DNA of 64,000 nucleotides from Pseudomonas sp. (GTDB lineage: Bacteria; Pseudomonadota; Gammaproteobacteria; Pseudomonadales; Pseudomonadaceae), in assembly GCF_030683065.1 (NCBI RefSeq), contig NZ_JAUXMX010000062.1, forward strand, positions 108,123-172,122. The letters are read 5' to 3'. This document shows positions 8,315 through 16,790 of this stretch, in pieces (positions within the stretch are counted from its first letter, which is position 1; each line of letters starts with the position of its first letter). Under the pieces are notes generated by a model that saw only the letters and a program-made list of their open reading frames with translations, did not search any database and had not been told where the DNA came from. Both the position numbers and the translations under genes were made by a program.

Positions 8315-10660
8315 TCAGCTGCGCACCCGGGTTTTCTCCGGGTCGTAGGCGCTGGTGCTGCTGCCCACCGTCGCGCCGAGGCGTTTCTGCTGACCGTCGA
8401 GTTTGCCGATTTCCACCCGGGTGCCTGGCTCGCAGTAGCCGATATCCAGTCGGCACAGGGCGATGTTCCGGCCCAGCAGCGGTGAGCGGGTAGCGCTGGT
8501 GATCACCCCGACCTGGGCCCGGCCGACACGCACGCAATCGCCGTGGTGCGCCTGCTCGTTGCCATCCAGCTGCAGGCTGACCAGTTTGCGTTGCGGGTTG
8601 GCGCTGCGCCGCAGCAGGGCCTCGCGGCCGATAAAGTCATCCTGCTTGGATTTCAGCGGGACGCAGAAGCCGATGCCGGCCTCGAACGGATCGGTCTGGT
8701 CGCAGAACTCGTAGCCGGCGAAGATCAGCCCGGCTTCGATGCGCAGGCTGTCCAGCGCCTCCAGCCCCAGCGGCACCAGGCCGAGCGGCTCACCCAGTTG
8801 CCAGAGGCGCTTCCAGACCTGCATCGCATCGTCCGGGTGGCACCAGATCTCGTAGCCCAGCTCGCCGGTGTAGCCGGTGCGCGAGACCATCAGCGGGCAG
8901 CCGTTGTAGTCGTCGAGGCGGCCGTTGAGGAAGCGGAACCAGCCCAGCTCGGTCAGTGCTGGCTGGGTGGCCGGGGTCCAGATCATCTGGCTCAGCAGTT
9001 CGCGGCTTTTCGGCCCCTGCACGGCGATGTTGTGGATCTGCTCGGAGGCCGACTTGATCCACACCTTCATGCCGAGTTTTTCCGCCTGCTCGCGCAGCCA
9101 GACGCCGGCGTAGTCTTCGCCGCAGATCCAGCGGAAGGCATCCGGGCCGAGGCGCAACAGGGTGCCGTCGTCTAGCATGCCGCCGTGCTCATAGCACATT
9201 GCCGAGTAGACCACCTGGCCGACCGCCAGCTTGCGCACATCGCGGGTCAGGCAGTAGTTGAGCAGCGCCTCGGCGTCCGGGCCAAGCACCTCGAATTTGC
9301 GCAGCGCGCAGAGGTCCATGACCGCCACGCGTTCGCGGCAGCCGTGGTACTCCTCGATGGCGCCGAAGCCGTGGTAATGGGTGGGCGTCCACCAGCCGCG
9401 GTAGTCGATGAAATTGCTGGTAAGGGCCGAGGTACCGGGATGAAAGGCGCTTTCGCGGGTCAATACCGGGTCGGCATCGGGCGTTTTTCGGGTGGCCATG
9501 GCGATACTGAAACGCTCCTTTGCGCTGTACACACGGATGTGGATGTCGGTGGGTTGCCAGCCGTTGGCCGGGTCGATGTCGTCCGGGCACGCGCTGCTGG
9601 CGCAGACCAGGTCGGTCATGGCGCGCAGCAGTACGTAGTCGCCGGGGCGCGACCAGGGCTCGTCGAAGGTCAACTGCTGATGGGCGTCCACCGCGCTGTT
9701 GAAGAAGAAGTTGATCGCCGACCAGCCGGGCCGTGGGGCGACCCCATGGCTGGCGAGGGCGTGGCTGAGGTTGTCGCTGCAGTTGGCGTGGCCGAAGTAG
9801 CCCTGGCTCTCGTAATAGCGGGCGGCGCAGGCCAGGCCGAAGGTGTCGTGGCGGCCGACGGTGTCGCGCACCACCTCAAGCATCGGCTGCAGGTTGCGGT
9901 CGAAGAATTTGCTGAACAGCCCCGGTCCCGGATAGGCGCTGCCATTCAGGGTGCGGGTGACAGTCGGGTCGAGGTCGATCTCGCGCCCGTTATCCAGACC
10001 GCGACGGTCCAGGGCGACGAAGTCCGAACACTGGCGGCCGGCGACGTCGAGCACTTGGATATATTGGCCAGCGCCGACCAGGTAGTCGCGGGCGGTGCCG
10101 GGCCGCAGGGTAAATTCGTCGACCACCTCGCCGAGTGGCGCGGGCAGTGGCGGCGCCAGCACGCTGCGCGGGTTGGCGCGCCGAATCAGCAGCTGCAACT
10201 CACTGGCGCGGGCCTGGCTGTCCACCGGGCTAGCGCCGCCGGGCGCGGCAACCAGCACCACCAGGGCGGCACTGGCGTCGAGTCTGCGGCTGTATCCCGC
10301 GGGTGACTGGGCGGCCCAGAGCGTGGCGGCATCCGGCAGGTGGCGGCAATCAATGGCCTGGCGACTCAGGCCCAGGCGCATGTGCGCCGATGCGCTGCTG
10401 CCGTTGGCCAGCAGCGCGGCAATGAAGCGCGCATCCGGATTGCCGCTCAGGCCGAGGGCGCCCAGGGCGCTGCGGCCCTGGTTGTCGAAGGCCAGCAGCT
10501 CGGCATGTTGGTCGCCCTCTACGTCGATCACGTCCAGGCAATCGCCTGGCTCCAGGGCGACCACGGTCAGCCCGCCAGGGGCCACGCGGTGGCGTTCGAG
10601 TGTCGGCGCACGGGCGAACAGCGCCGGCTCAAGTGGCCGGCTGATCACGGGTTGCAGCAT
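8315..10660 (-). CDS. tdm: Trimethylamine N-oxide demethylase (DUF1989-DUF1989-GcvT)
   Basis: A 781-residue fusion: two DUF1989-like units (about 20-180 and 180-395) and a GcvT-type tetrahydrofolate domain (about 415-781). This is the architecture of Tdm from Methylocella, which splits TMAO into dimethylamine and formaldehyde and passes the latter to folate. Likely metal ligands in the second unit include C211, H271, C278, C353 and C358. ATG 10660 is preferred for its GCGGAG ribosome site; codons further upstream run into the spacer and look non-coding. It follows tmm on the same strand, so its substrate is the Tmm product. Confidence 0.85.
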   Translation of the reverse strand: MLQPVISRPLEPALFARAPTLERHRVAPGGLTVVALEPGDCLDVIDVEGDQHAELLAFDNQGRSALGALGLSGNPDARFIAALLANGSSASAHMRLGLSRQAIDCRHLPDAATLWAAQSPAGYSRRLDASAALVVLVAAPGGASPVDSQARASELQLLIRRANPRSVLAPPLPAPLGEVVDEFTLRPGTARDYLVGAGQYIQVLDVAGRQCSDFVALDRRGLDNGREIDLDPTVTRTLNGSAYPGPGLFSKFFDRNLQPMLEVVRDTVGRHDTFGLACAARYYESQGYFGHANCSDNLSHALASHGVAPRPGWSAINFFFNSAVDAHQQLTFDEPWSRPGDYVLLRAMTDLVCASSACPDDIDPANGWQPTDIHIRVYSAKERFSIAMATRKTPDADPVLTRESAFHPGTSALTSNFIDYRGWWTPTHYHGFGAIEEYHGCRERVAVMDLCALRKFEVLGPDAEALLNYCLTRDVRKLAVGQVVYSAMCYEHGGMLDDGTLLRLGPDAFRWICGEDYAGVWLREQAEKLGMKVWIKSASEQIHNIAVQGPKSRELLSQMIWTPATQPALTELGWFRFLNGRLDDYNGCPLMVSRTGYTGELGYEIWCHPDDAMQVWKRLWQLGEPLGLVPLGLEALDSLRIEAGLIFAGYEFCDQTDPFEAGIGFCVPLKSKQDDFIGREALLRRSANPQRKLVSLQLDGNEQAHHGDCVRVGRAQVGVITSATRSPLLGRNIALCRLDIGYCEPGTRVEIGKLDGQQKRLGATVGSSTSAYDPEKTRVRS

Positions 10661-10744
10661 GAAATAGCTCCGCAAGGCTGAGTTGGTGCAGGGCGAGGGC
10701 CGCCCGGGTGGCGGCCTCATGGTTGTTGTCGGAGCCAGGGGGGC

Positions 10745-10820
10745 GCCTAGTCCTTGCTGGCGATCATGCCTACGTGTCGGTGGAATCAGGGATCGCAGCA
10801 AGCTGGCTCCTGCAGACGCA
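10745..10820. repeat. Decayed REP hairpin between tmm and tdm
   Basis: cttgctggcgatcatgcc and, opposite, gatcgcagcaagctggctcc resemble the Pseudomonas REP pair seen intact at 51.76 kb. Several positions have drifted. It sits in the 164-base spacer between the two co-directional genes and may modulate their relative expression. Confidence 0.5.
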
Positions 10821-10824
10821 GGGC

Positions 10825-12207
10825 TTAGCCCACCGCCTTTATCGCGGGCCGGCTTTCGGTCAGCGGACTGCCGCCCAGGTAGGCCGCCAGCGAGTCGTCC
10901 AGCGCGTCCAGCCAGGGGGTGTGATGGGGCGCCGCCTGGGTGCCGGTCATCAGCGAGCGGTAGCACTTGTTGCGGTAGCCCATGATGTCTTCGTACTTGT
11001 CGTGCTTCCATTCCAGGAAGGTCTGGTTCACGGCGCCGATGTCGAAGCTCGGGTAGTCGGTGGCGTCGATCAGTTGCTGGATATAGGCGCCCTGGAACTC
11101 GAACATTTCCTGGGCGTTTTGCAACTGGTCCTCGCGAGTCCGCCAGGCCTGGTCATCGGCCAGGCGTGCGGCCTGTTCCGGCAGGGCGATACGGCCGAGG
11201 ATCACGTCGCGGGCGAACCAGGCCTGGGCATCGAACATGTTGAAGCTGTACCACTGGTCCTGCATGCCGAGGTACAGCAGCTTGGGGTTGTTCTCCCAGA
11301 AGATGCCCTTGTACAGATTGAGCGGCCACAGGCGGTTGTCGGTCTTCAGTCGGAGCGACTCGGGCAGGAAGGAAAAATGGTGCTGGTAGCCGGTGCACAG
11401 GATGATCGCGTCGACGTGCTTGTGGCTGCCATCGGCGAAGTAAGCGGTGTCGCCTTCGACCCGTTGCAGCAGCGGTTTTTCTTCCCAGTTGGCCGGCCAT
11501 TTGTAGCCCATGGGCGCACTGCGGTAGCAGCTGGTGATCGAGCGCGCACCGTACTTGTAGCACTGCGAACCGATGTCTTCGGCGGAGTAGCTGCTGCCGA
11601 CCACCAGTACATCCTTGCCTTTGAATTCCAGCGCATCGCGAAAGTCATGGGCATGCAGCACGCGCCCGCCGAAGCTCTCGAAACCCTGGAAATAGGGCAC
11701 GTTCGGCGTGGAGAAATGGCCGCTGGCACAGATCACGTAGTCGAAGTTTTCGCTGTAGGTCAGGTCGCTGGCGTGGTCATGCACGGTGACGCTGAACAGG
11801 CCGCTGGCCTCGTCGAACTCGACCATCCGCGCGGCGGTATTGAAGCGGATGTACTGGCGTACGCCGGCCTTTTCCACCCGGCCCTGAATGTAGTCCCAGA
11901 GCACTTCGCGCGGCGGGTAGGAGCCGATGGGGCGGCCGAAATGCTCGTCAAAGGTGTAGTCGGCGAACTCCAGGCACTCCTTGGGACCGTTGGACCACAG
12001 GTAGCGGTACATGCTGCCGTGTACCGGCTCGCCGTGCTCGTCCAGGCCGGTGCGCCAGGTGTAGTTCCACATGCCGCCCCAGTCCGCTTGTTTTTCGAAG
12101 CACACCAGCTCGGGAATCTCCGCGCCTTTGGCGGCGGCGGACTGAAAGGCACGCAGTTGGGCCAGGCCGCAGGGGCCGGCACCGATGATGGCAACACGAG
12201 TGGTCAT
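10825..12207 (-). CDS. tmm: Trimethylamine monooxygenase (FMO family)
   Basis: A 460-residue flavin-containing monooxygenase. The FAD motif GAGPCG is at 9-14, the NADPH motif GSSYSAE at 204-210 with Y207 matching the conserved tyrosine of bacterial Tmm, and the FMO signature FGGRVLHAHDF at 179-189. It oxidises trimethylamine to TMAO with O2 and NADPH in the cytoplasm. The start at 12207 has a clear aggag ribosome site. Downstream tdm and the dmm operon complete conversion to methylamine. Confidence 0.92.
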   Translation of the reverse strand: MTTRVAIIGAGPCGLAQLRAFQSAAAKGAEIPELVCFEKQADWGGMWNYTWRTGLDEHGEPVHGSMYRYLWSNGPKECLEFADYTFDEHFGRPIGSYPPREVLWDYIQGRVEKAGVRQYIRFNTAARMVEFDEASGLFSVTVHDHASDLTYSENFDYVICASGHFSTPNVPYFQGFESFGGRVLHAHDFRDALEFKGKDVLVVGSSYSAEDIGSQCYKYGARSITSCYRSAPMGYKWPANWEEKPLLQRVEGDTAYFADGSHKHVDAIILCTGYQHHFSFLPESLRLKTDNRLWPLNLYKGIFWENNPKLLYLGMQDQWYSFNMFDAQAWFARDVILGRIALPEQAARLADDQAWRTREDQLQNAQEMFEFQGAYIQQLIDATDYPSFDIGAVNQTFLEWKHDKYEDIMGYRNKCYRSLMTGTQAAPHHTPWLDALDDSLAAYLGGSPLTESRPAIKAVG

Positions 12208-12552
12208 GGTGGTTCTCCTCGAAGGTCTTGATGGGGTTCTGAGAAACAATCTTTCTCTGTGGGAAATAAATCAGTGGAGTCAGCCTGCAAGGAAACGCGC
12301 CTGTTGGGGATACCCTGTTGTGGGTAGTTGCTGGTAAATCCGCGTGTGCCACGGGGCGGCCAAGCCCAGCGTGCATGCGCCATGAGCAGGCAAGGCTGCC
12401 TGTTGTTGGTGCGCTTTTGCGCCTTCTAAAGTCTTGTCGAATAGTTCCTGTAGGGAAATTTAGTTTCTTTTGGGTGTGTTTGGTGATCTGCCATGCAAGG
12501 GGCATGGAACTTGCTCTCAGACCCGCTAACGGCTGTGCGCGGAGGAGGGCGG
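12208..12552. other. Divergent intergenic region between tmm and the sensor kinase
   Basis: These 345 bases separate tmm from the two-component genes. They hold the sigma54-like promoter of the kinase gene. A sigma54-like half match facing tmm (tgcaaggaaacgcgcc) has one base too many between its GC and GG elements, so I do not call it. No other structure was recognised. Confidence 0.5.
12500..12515 (+). promoter_or_regulatory. sigma54-like promoter for the kinase-regulator genes
   Basis: GGGCATGGAACTTGCT has GG and GC with correct ten-base spacing and a full TTGCT -12 box; only two consensus positions differ. The predicted start is about 27 bases before the kinase ATG at 12553. Confidence 0.55.
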
Positions 12553-13659
12553 ATGCTGATATCACTGAGTCGTAACCGCGCCTCGCTCTGGAGCGGTTGG
12601 CGCGTGCGCCGGCAAGACTGGCAGGGCGCCTTGCACAACCTGCCGTTGCGCCTGTTGCAGCAGCCGGGCAGCGATGCGCCGCTGCAACAGCTGCTGGCGC
12701 TGTTGCCGGCCGCGTTGGGCGCGCGGCATGCCGCGCTACTGTTGCCCCATGCCGGCGGCTGGCGACAGCTGGGTGCTAGCGGCGAGCTGTCGGATTGCCC
12801 GCTGCATGGCGCGGCCATGAGCCCGGCCGGTCTGGCTGGCGTGCAGCTGTGTTCGGTCTGCCAGGCCAACGGGCGCTACCACCTGGTGTGCGGTCTGGAA
12901 TTGGGCGAGGAGCGTCAGGCGCTGTTGCTGCTGGCTTACCCGCGGTTACCGGGGCGCGCGGCGCGCGCCGAACTGGCAGCAGTCGCGGTGCAACTGGCCG
13001 AGGTGCTGCGGGCCTTTAGCCAGGATCGCCAGTTGCGCCGCCGCGAGCTGGCGGCCGAACGCGGCGTACTGGCCCGCGAGCTGCACGACAGTGTGGCGCA
13101 GCAACTGGCTTATCTGCAGATTCGCGCCTGCCGTCTGCAGGCGGTATTGGCGCAGCCGGCGGCGCCTGAACAGGTCGACGCCATGCTGGTCGATCTGCGC
13201 CAGACCCTGCAGCTCATGCACCGTCAGGTGCGCGAGCTGATCAGCACCGCGCGCCTGACCATGGACGGCTGCACCCTGCGCCAGGCGCTGGAGGCCACGG
13301 TGGAGGAGTTCGCCCGGCGCAGCAGTTGTGTGTTCGCCCTGGATAACCGTCTGGCCGACGATGCGCTGGGCAGCGAAGCCGAATTGCAGATCCTGCAGAT
13401 CATCCGCGAAGCCCTGGCCAATGTGGTGCGCCACTCCCATGCGCGGCGGGTGCTGATCAGCCTGCGGGCGCAAGCGGCTGGCGGGATCGAGGTGCAGGTG
13501 CGCGACGATGGCGTCGGCATGCCCGGCGATCTGCCCAGCGATGGTCATTTCGGCCTGCGCATCATGCGTGAGCGCGCCGCCGCCATCGGTGCGCAGTTGC
13601 AGATCCTGCCGCAACAGCCGCACGGCACCTGTATCCAGCTGTGCTGGAGGCGCGTATGA
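12553..13659 (+). CDS. NarX/DegS-type sensor histidine kinase
   Basis: A 368-residue cytoplasmic kinase. An N-terminal GAF-like region (about 40-155) carries a C100-x2-C103 pair, followed by a HisKA_3 dimerisation domain with H178 in RELHDSV and a C-terminal ATPase domain (DDGVGMP motif). No membrane helix is evident. ATG 12553 is chosen because GGAGGAGG stands five bases before it. The last codons overlap the response-regulator start (ATGA at 13656). The signal is unknown; position next to tmm suggests a methylated amine, oxygen or nitrogen cue. Confidence 0.85.
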   Translation: MLISLSRNRASLWSGWRVRRQDWQGALHNLPLRLLQQPGSDAPLQQLLALLPAALGARHAALLLPHAGGWRQLGASGELSDCPLHGAAMSPAGLAGVQLCSVCQANGRYHLVCGLELGEERQALLLLAYPRLPGRAARAELAAVAVQLAEVLRAFSQDRQLRRRELAAERGVLARELHDSVAQQLAYLQIRACRLQAVLAQPAAPEQVDAMLVDLRQTLQLMHRQVRELISTARLTMDGCTLRQALEATVEEFARRSSCVFALDNRLADDALGSEAELQILQIIREALANVVRHSHARRVLISLRAQAAGGIEVQVRDDGVGMPGDLPSDGHFGLRIMRERAAAIGAQLQILPQQPHGTCIQLCWRRV

Positions 13660-14324
13660 GCGGAGCCTGGCGTTTGTTGCTGGTCGACGATCACCCGTTG
13701 CTGCGCCGTGGGCTGGCCGAACTGTTGAACGCCAGCGGCGATTTTATCGTGGTCGGCATGGCCAGTGAGGGCCAGGCGGGGTTGCAACTGGCCTGCGAGC
13801 TGCAGCCGGATATGGTCCTGCTCGACTGGCATATGCCCGGTCTTGGCGGCCTGGCCACCCTCGGCGCACTCAAGCGCGAGCTGCCGGAGTGTCCAGTGCT
13901 GGTGCTGACCGCCTCGGCCGCGCGCGATGATCTGCTGGCCGCGCTGCATGCCGGTGCCGACGGCTACCTGCTCAAGGACCGCGAACCGGAGGCGCTGCTG
14001 GCCACCCTGCAAGCCTGCCGCAGTGGCCGTGCGCCGCTGGACCCCGCGCTGCTGGTGCTGTTGGCCAATGCCCCGCGCGATGCCGCACCGCTGACGGCGG
14101 CACCGGCGGTAGAGCTGACCGAGCGCGAGCAGCAGACCCTGGCACTGATTGCCGAGGGCATGAACAACAAGCTGATTGCCCGGCAACTGGGGATCAGCGA
14201 CGGCACGGTGAAAATCCACGTCAAGCATCTGCTGGGCAAGCTCAACCTGCACTCGCGCCTGGAACTGGCGGCCTGGGTGCATCGCCACGGCTTGCCCGGC
14301 ACTGGTAGCGGAGAGCGGCCATGA
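13656..14324 (+). CDS. NarL/FixJ-family response regulator
   Basis: A 222-residue regulator with a receiver domain (acidic pocket D11/D12, phosphorylation site D57, TASA near 90, conserved Lys in YLLKD) and a C-terminal LuxR-type helix-turn-helix (about 150-215). It is translationally coupled to the kinase upstream by a four-base overlap and to the PAS gene downstream by another. Likely target promoters are tmm or its own operon; no binding repeat was identified. Confidence 0.9.
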   Translation: MSGAWRLLLVDDHPLLRRGLAELLNASGDFIVVGMASEGQAGLQLACELQPDMVLLDWHMPGLGGLATLGALKRELPECPVLVLTASAARDDLLAALHAGADGYLLKDREPEALLATLQACRSGRAPLDPALLVLLANAPRDAAPLTAAPAVELTEREQQTLALIAEGMNNKLIARQLGISDGTVKIHVKHLLGKLNLHSRLELAAWVHRHGLPGTGSGERP

Positions 14325-15103
14325 AATTGATACACGCCTGGCAGCAGAGTTGGGCTTGGCTGACCGCCCGCGAACCGGCGCAGTCGCCCGACGCCAGCTG
14401 GGATGACTGCATCGATGCACTGCCGCTGGCCCTGGTGCGCCTGGATCGCCACGGGCGGATGCTCCGGCTCAACCGCAGCTGGGAAGAGTTGAGCGGTTAT
14501 GCCGTGGCAGACTGCCTGCAGCTCAGTCATGCGCAATTCCTGCATATCGAGGATCAGCCGCTGTGGCAGCAGGCGCTGCAAGACGCCAGCAGCGGTGTCC
14601 AGGTGCTGTTGCTGCGCTATCTGCGCCGCTCGGGGGAGTTGTGCTGGGCCGAGGTGCGCGTGCGCCGACAGGGCGCGGGCTTTGTCGCCAGCCTGGGCGA
14701 CATCAGCGAGCAGATGCCACAGCGTCAGGCACTGCAGGCCCGTCACCGCAGCCTGAGCAACCTGCTCGATGGCTTGCCGCTGATGATCTACCGCTGTCGT
14801 AATAACCGGCACTGGAGCATGGAGTACGTCAGCGCCGGCTGCCTGCAACTGACCGGCTATGCCCCGCAGCAACTGATCGACAGCAACCGCCTGACGTTCA
14901 ATAGCCTGATCCATCCGGCGGATCGCGAACGGGTCTGGCATGAGGTGCAGCAAGGCCTCGGCGAGCGTTGCGCCTTTGTCATGCGCTACCGCCTGGTGTG
15001 CGCCGATGGCAGCGAGCGCCCGGTGCTCGAACGCGGTTGCGGCATCTATTCGGATGCCGGCGAGGTGCTGGGTTTGGAGGGTGTGGTGCTGGAAGCCGGC
15101 TAG
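14321..15103 (+). CDS. Two-PAS-domain sensory protein
   Basis: A 260-residue protein with two PAS/PAC units (about 30-130 and 135-258) and no kinase, GGDEF, HTH or membrane segment. The ATG overlaps the response-regulator stop, so the three genes form one unit. A PAS protein without output domain may act as an extra sensing module for the kinase through protein contact. This is inference from coupling. Confidence 0.75.
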   Translation: MKLIHAWQQSWAWLTAREPAQSPDASWDDCIDALPLALVRLDRHGRMLRLNRSWEELSGYAVADCLQLSHAQFLHIEDQPLWQQALQDASSGVQVLLLRYLRRSGELCWAEVRVRRQGAGFVASLGDISEQMPQRQALQARHRSLSNLLDGLPLMIYRCRNNRHWSMEYVSAGCLQLTGYAPQQLIDSNRLTFNSLIHPADRERVWHEVQQGLGERCAFVMRYRLVCADGSERPVLERGCGIYSDAGEVLGLEGVVLEAG

Positions 15104-15183
15104 TGCGGCTGCGGCGCACCGTCTTCGACGACGCGCTGCCGCGCAGAAAACTGAGGTAACTGCGTCTATCAGCTGGTAGGTAC

Positions 15184-15240
15184 CTGTAGGAGCGGGCCAT
15201 GCCCGCGATGCATTTCGCGGGCATGGCCCGCTCCTACAGG
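15184..15240. repeat. Paired REP hairpin
   Basis: ctgtaggagcgggccatgcc and its mirror ggcatggcccgctcctacag flank a short loop, giving a stem of over 20 pairs. This is a typical Pseudomonas REP pair and sits between the converging PAS and efflux genes, where it can end or stabilise transcripts. Confidence 0.85.
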
Positions 15241-15341
15241 GCTCATTTCCTGATTTAATTTCTACTTATAAAACAATGAGTTATTTATTATTTTATAAGA
15301 GCGCCCGGCCCAGCCATTCCGGAGCGATCAGCCGCTGCCCA

Positions 15342-16790
15342 TCAACCCTCCGCTGGTACTGCTACCCGCGCGGTCTGATCGGTGCGTTCCACCCAGCCAC
15401 CGCCGAGCGCTTTGTACAGGTTCACTTCGCTGGCCAGTTGCGCCAGGCGATCAGTGATCAGTGCCTGTTGCGCGCTGAACAACGAGCGCTGGGCATCGAG
15501 GAAGGTCAGGTTGCTGTCGATGCCGATGCGGTAGCGGCGCTCGGCCAGGCGGTAGTAGTCCTGGTTGGCTTCGACCAGATCACGCTGGGCCTGGAGTTGC
15601 TGCTGGTAGGTCTGGCGCGCAGCCAAGCCATCGGCCACTTCCTGGAAGGCGGTCTGGATGCTCTTCTCGTAGCGGGCGACGCTGATTTCTTTCTGGATCT
15701 TCGAGTAATCCAGGCTGGCCCGCAGGCTGCCGGCATTGAAGATCGGCAGGCTGATCTGCGGCTGGAACAACCAGGTGCCCGAGCCGTTGCCCAATAGCCC
15801 GGAGAGGTCCGGGCTGAGACTGCCGGCATTGGCGGTCAGGCTGATGCGCGGGAAGAACGCCGCGCGCGCCGCGCCGATGTTGGCATTGGCTGCCTTGAGC
15901 AGGTGCTCGGCTTCGAGAATGTCCGGACGCCGTTGCAGCAGGTCGGATGGCAGCCCGGCCGGCAGTTGGCTGAGCAGCTCGGCGTCGAGCGGTTGGCCGG
16001 CGGGCAGATCAGCCGGCAGGCCGCTGCCCAGGAGCAGGGCAAGGCCGTTGCGATCTTGCGCGACCAGGCGCTGGTATTGCGCCAGTTTGACCCGGGCAGC
16101 TTCGACCGAGGTACGTGACTGGCTCAGGTCGAGCGCCGACGCCACGCCGATCTCGCTGCTGCGCAGGGTCAACCGGTAGCTTTCCTCGAAGGTCTTGAGA
16201 GTGTCCTGGGTCAGTTGCAGCAGGGCTTGATCGGCCTGCCAGGTCAGGTAGGCATTGGCGACACTGGCAACCAGGCTGATCTGCGTCGAGCGCCGCGCCT
16301 CTTCGCTGGACAGGTAGGTTTCCAGGGCCTGCTGGCTGAGGCTGCGTACGCGACCGAACAGGTCCAGTTCATAGGCGCTGACGCCGAGTGTTGCCGAATA
16401 CTGGCTGCTGATTCCGGCGCTACCGCTTGGCGCTACGTCGGCGGGCAGGCGTTGCCGGCTGCCGCTGCCATCCGCGCTAAGCGCTGGCAGCAGGTCGGCG
16501 CGCTGGATGCGGTATTGCGCGCGGTAGGCCTCGATATTCAAGGCAGCAACACGCAGGTCGCGGTTATTCAGCAGCGCCGTTTCGATCAGCTGCTGCAAAG
16601 CCGGGTCGCGGAAGTATTCGCGCCAGCCTTGTTCGGCGGCGGCGATGTCGGCCGCCTCGTTTGGCGCGTAGGCCTGGCCCTGCGGCCATTGGCTGGCCAT
16701 CGGCGCAGGCGGTTGCTGGTAGTCGGGGATCAGCGAGCAGCCACTGAGCACCAGGGTGGCGACTGCGATGGACACGAGGGTCTTGGTCAT
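15342..16790 (-). CDS. ttgC: RND efflux outer-membrane channel (OprM/TtgC type)
   Basis: A 482-residue outer-membrane factor lipoprotein with a signal peptide and lipobox LSGC (Cys18). The body shows the duplicated helical-barrel pattern of TolC-type channels. It forms the exit duct for the TtgAB/MexAB pump. The start overlaps the stop of the pump gene by four bases. It is the last gene of the operon, close to family length. Confidence 0.92.
   Translation of the reverse strand: MTKTLVSIAVATLVLSGCSLIPDYQQPPAPMASQWPQGQAYAPNEAADIAAAEQGWREYFRDPALQQLIETALLNNRDLRVAALNIEAYRAQYRIQRADLLPALSADGSGSRQRLPADVAPSGSAGISSQYSATLGVSAYELDLFGRVRSLSQQALETYLSSEEARRSTQISLVASVANAYLTWQADQALLQLTQDTLKTFEESYRLTLRSSEIGVASALDLSQSRTSVEAARVKLAQYQRLVAQDRNGLALLLGSGLPADLPAGQPLDAELLSQLPAGLPSDLLQRRPDILEAEHLLKAANANIGAARAAFFPRISLTANAGSLSPDLSGLLGNGSGTWLFQPQISLPIFNAGSLRASLDYSKIQKEISVARYEKSIQTAFQEVADGLAARQTYQQQLQAQRDLVEANQDYYRLAERRYRIGIDSNLTFLDAQRSLFSAQQALITDRLAQLASEVNLYKALGGGWVERTDQTARVAVPAEG

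Noticed and set aside
9185..10306. 373-codon plus-strand frame opposite tdm
   Set aside because: Shadow of the DUF1989 region; no family resemblance and no ribosome site.
10708..12231. 507-codon plus-strand frame opposite tmm
   Set aside because: The tmm frame has complete FMO motifs; this one shows only compositional bias.
12278..12295. Possible sigma54 promoter facing tmm
   Set aside because: The GC and GG elements are separated by eleven rather than ten bases, which is normally inactive.
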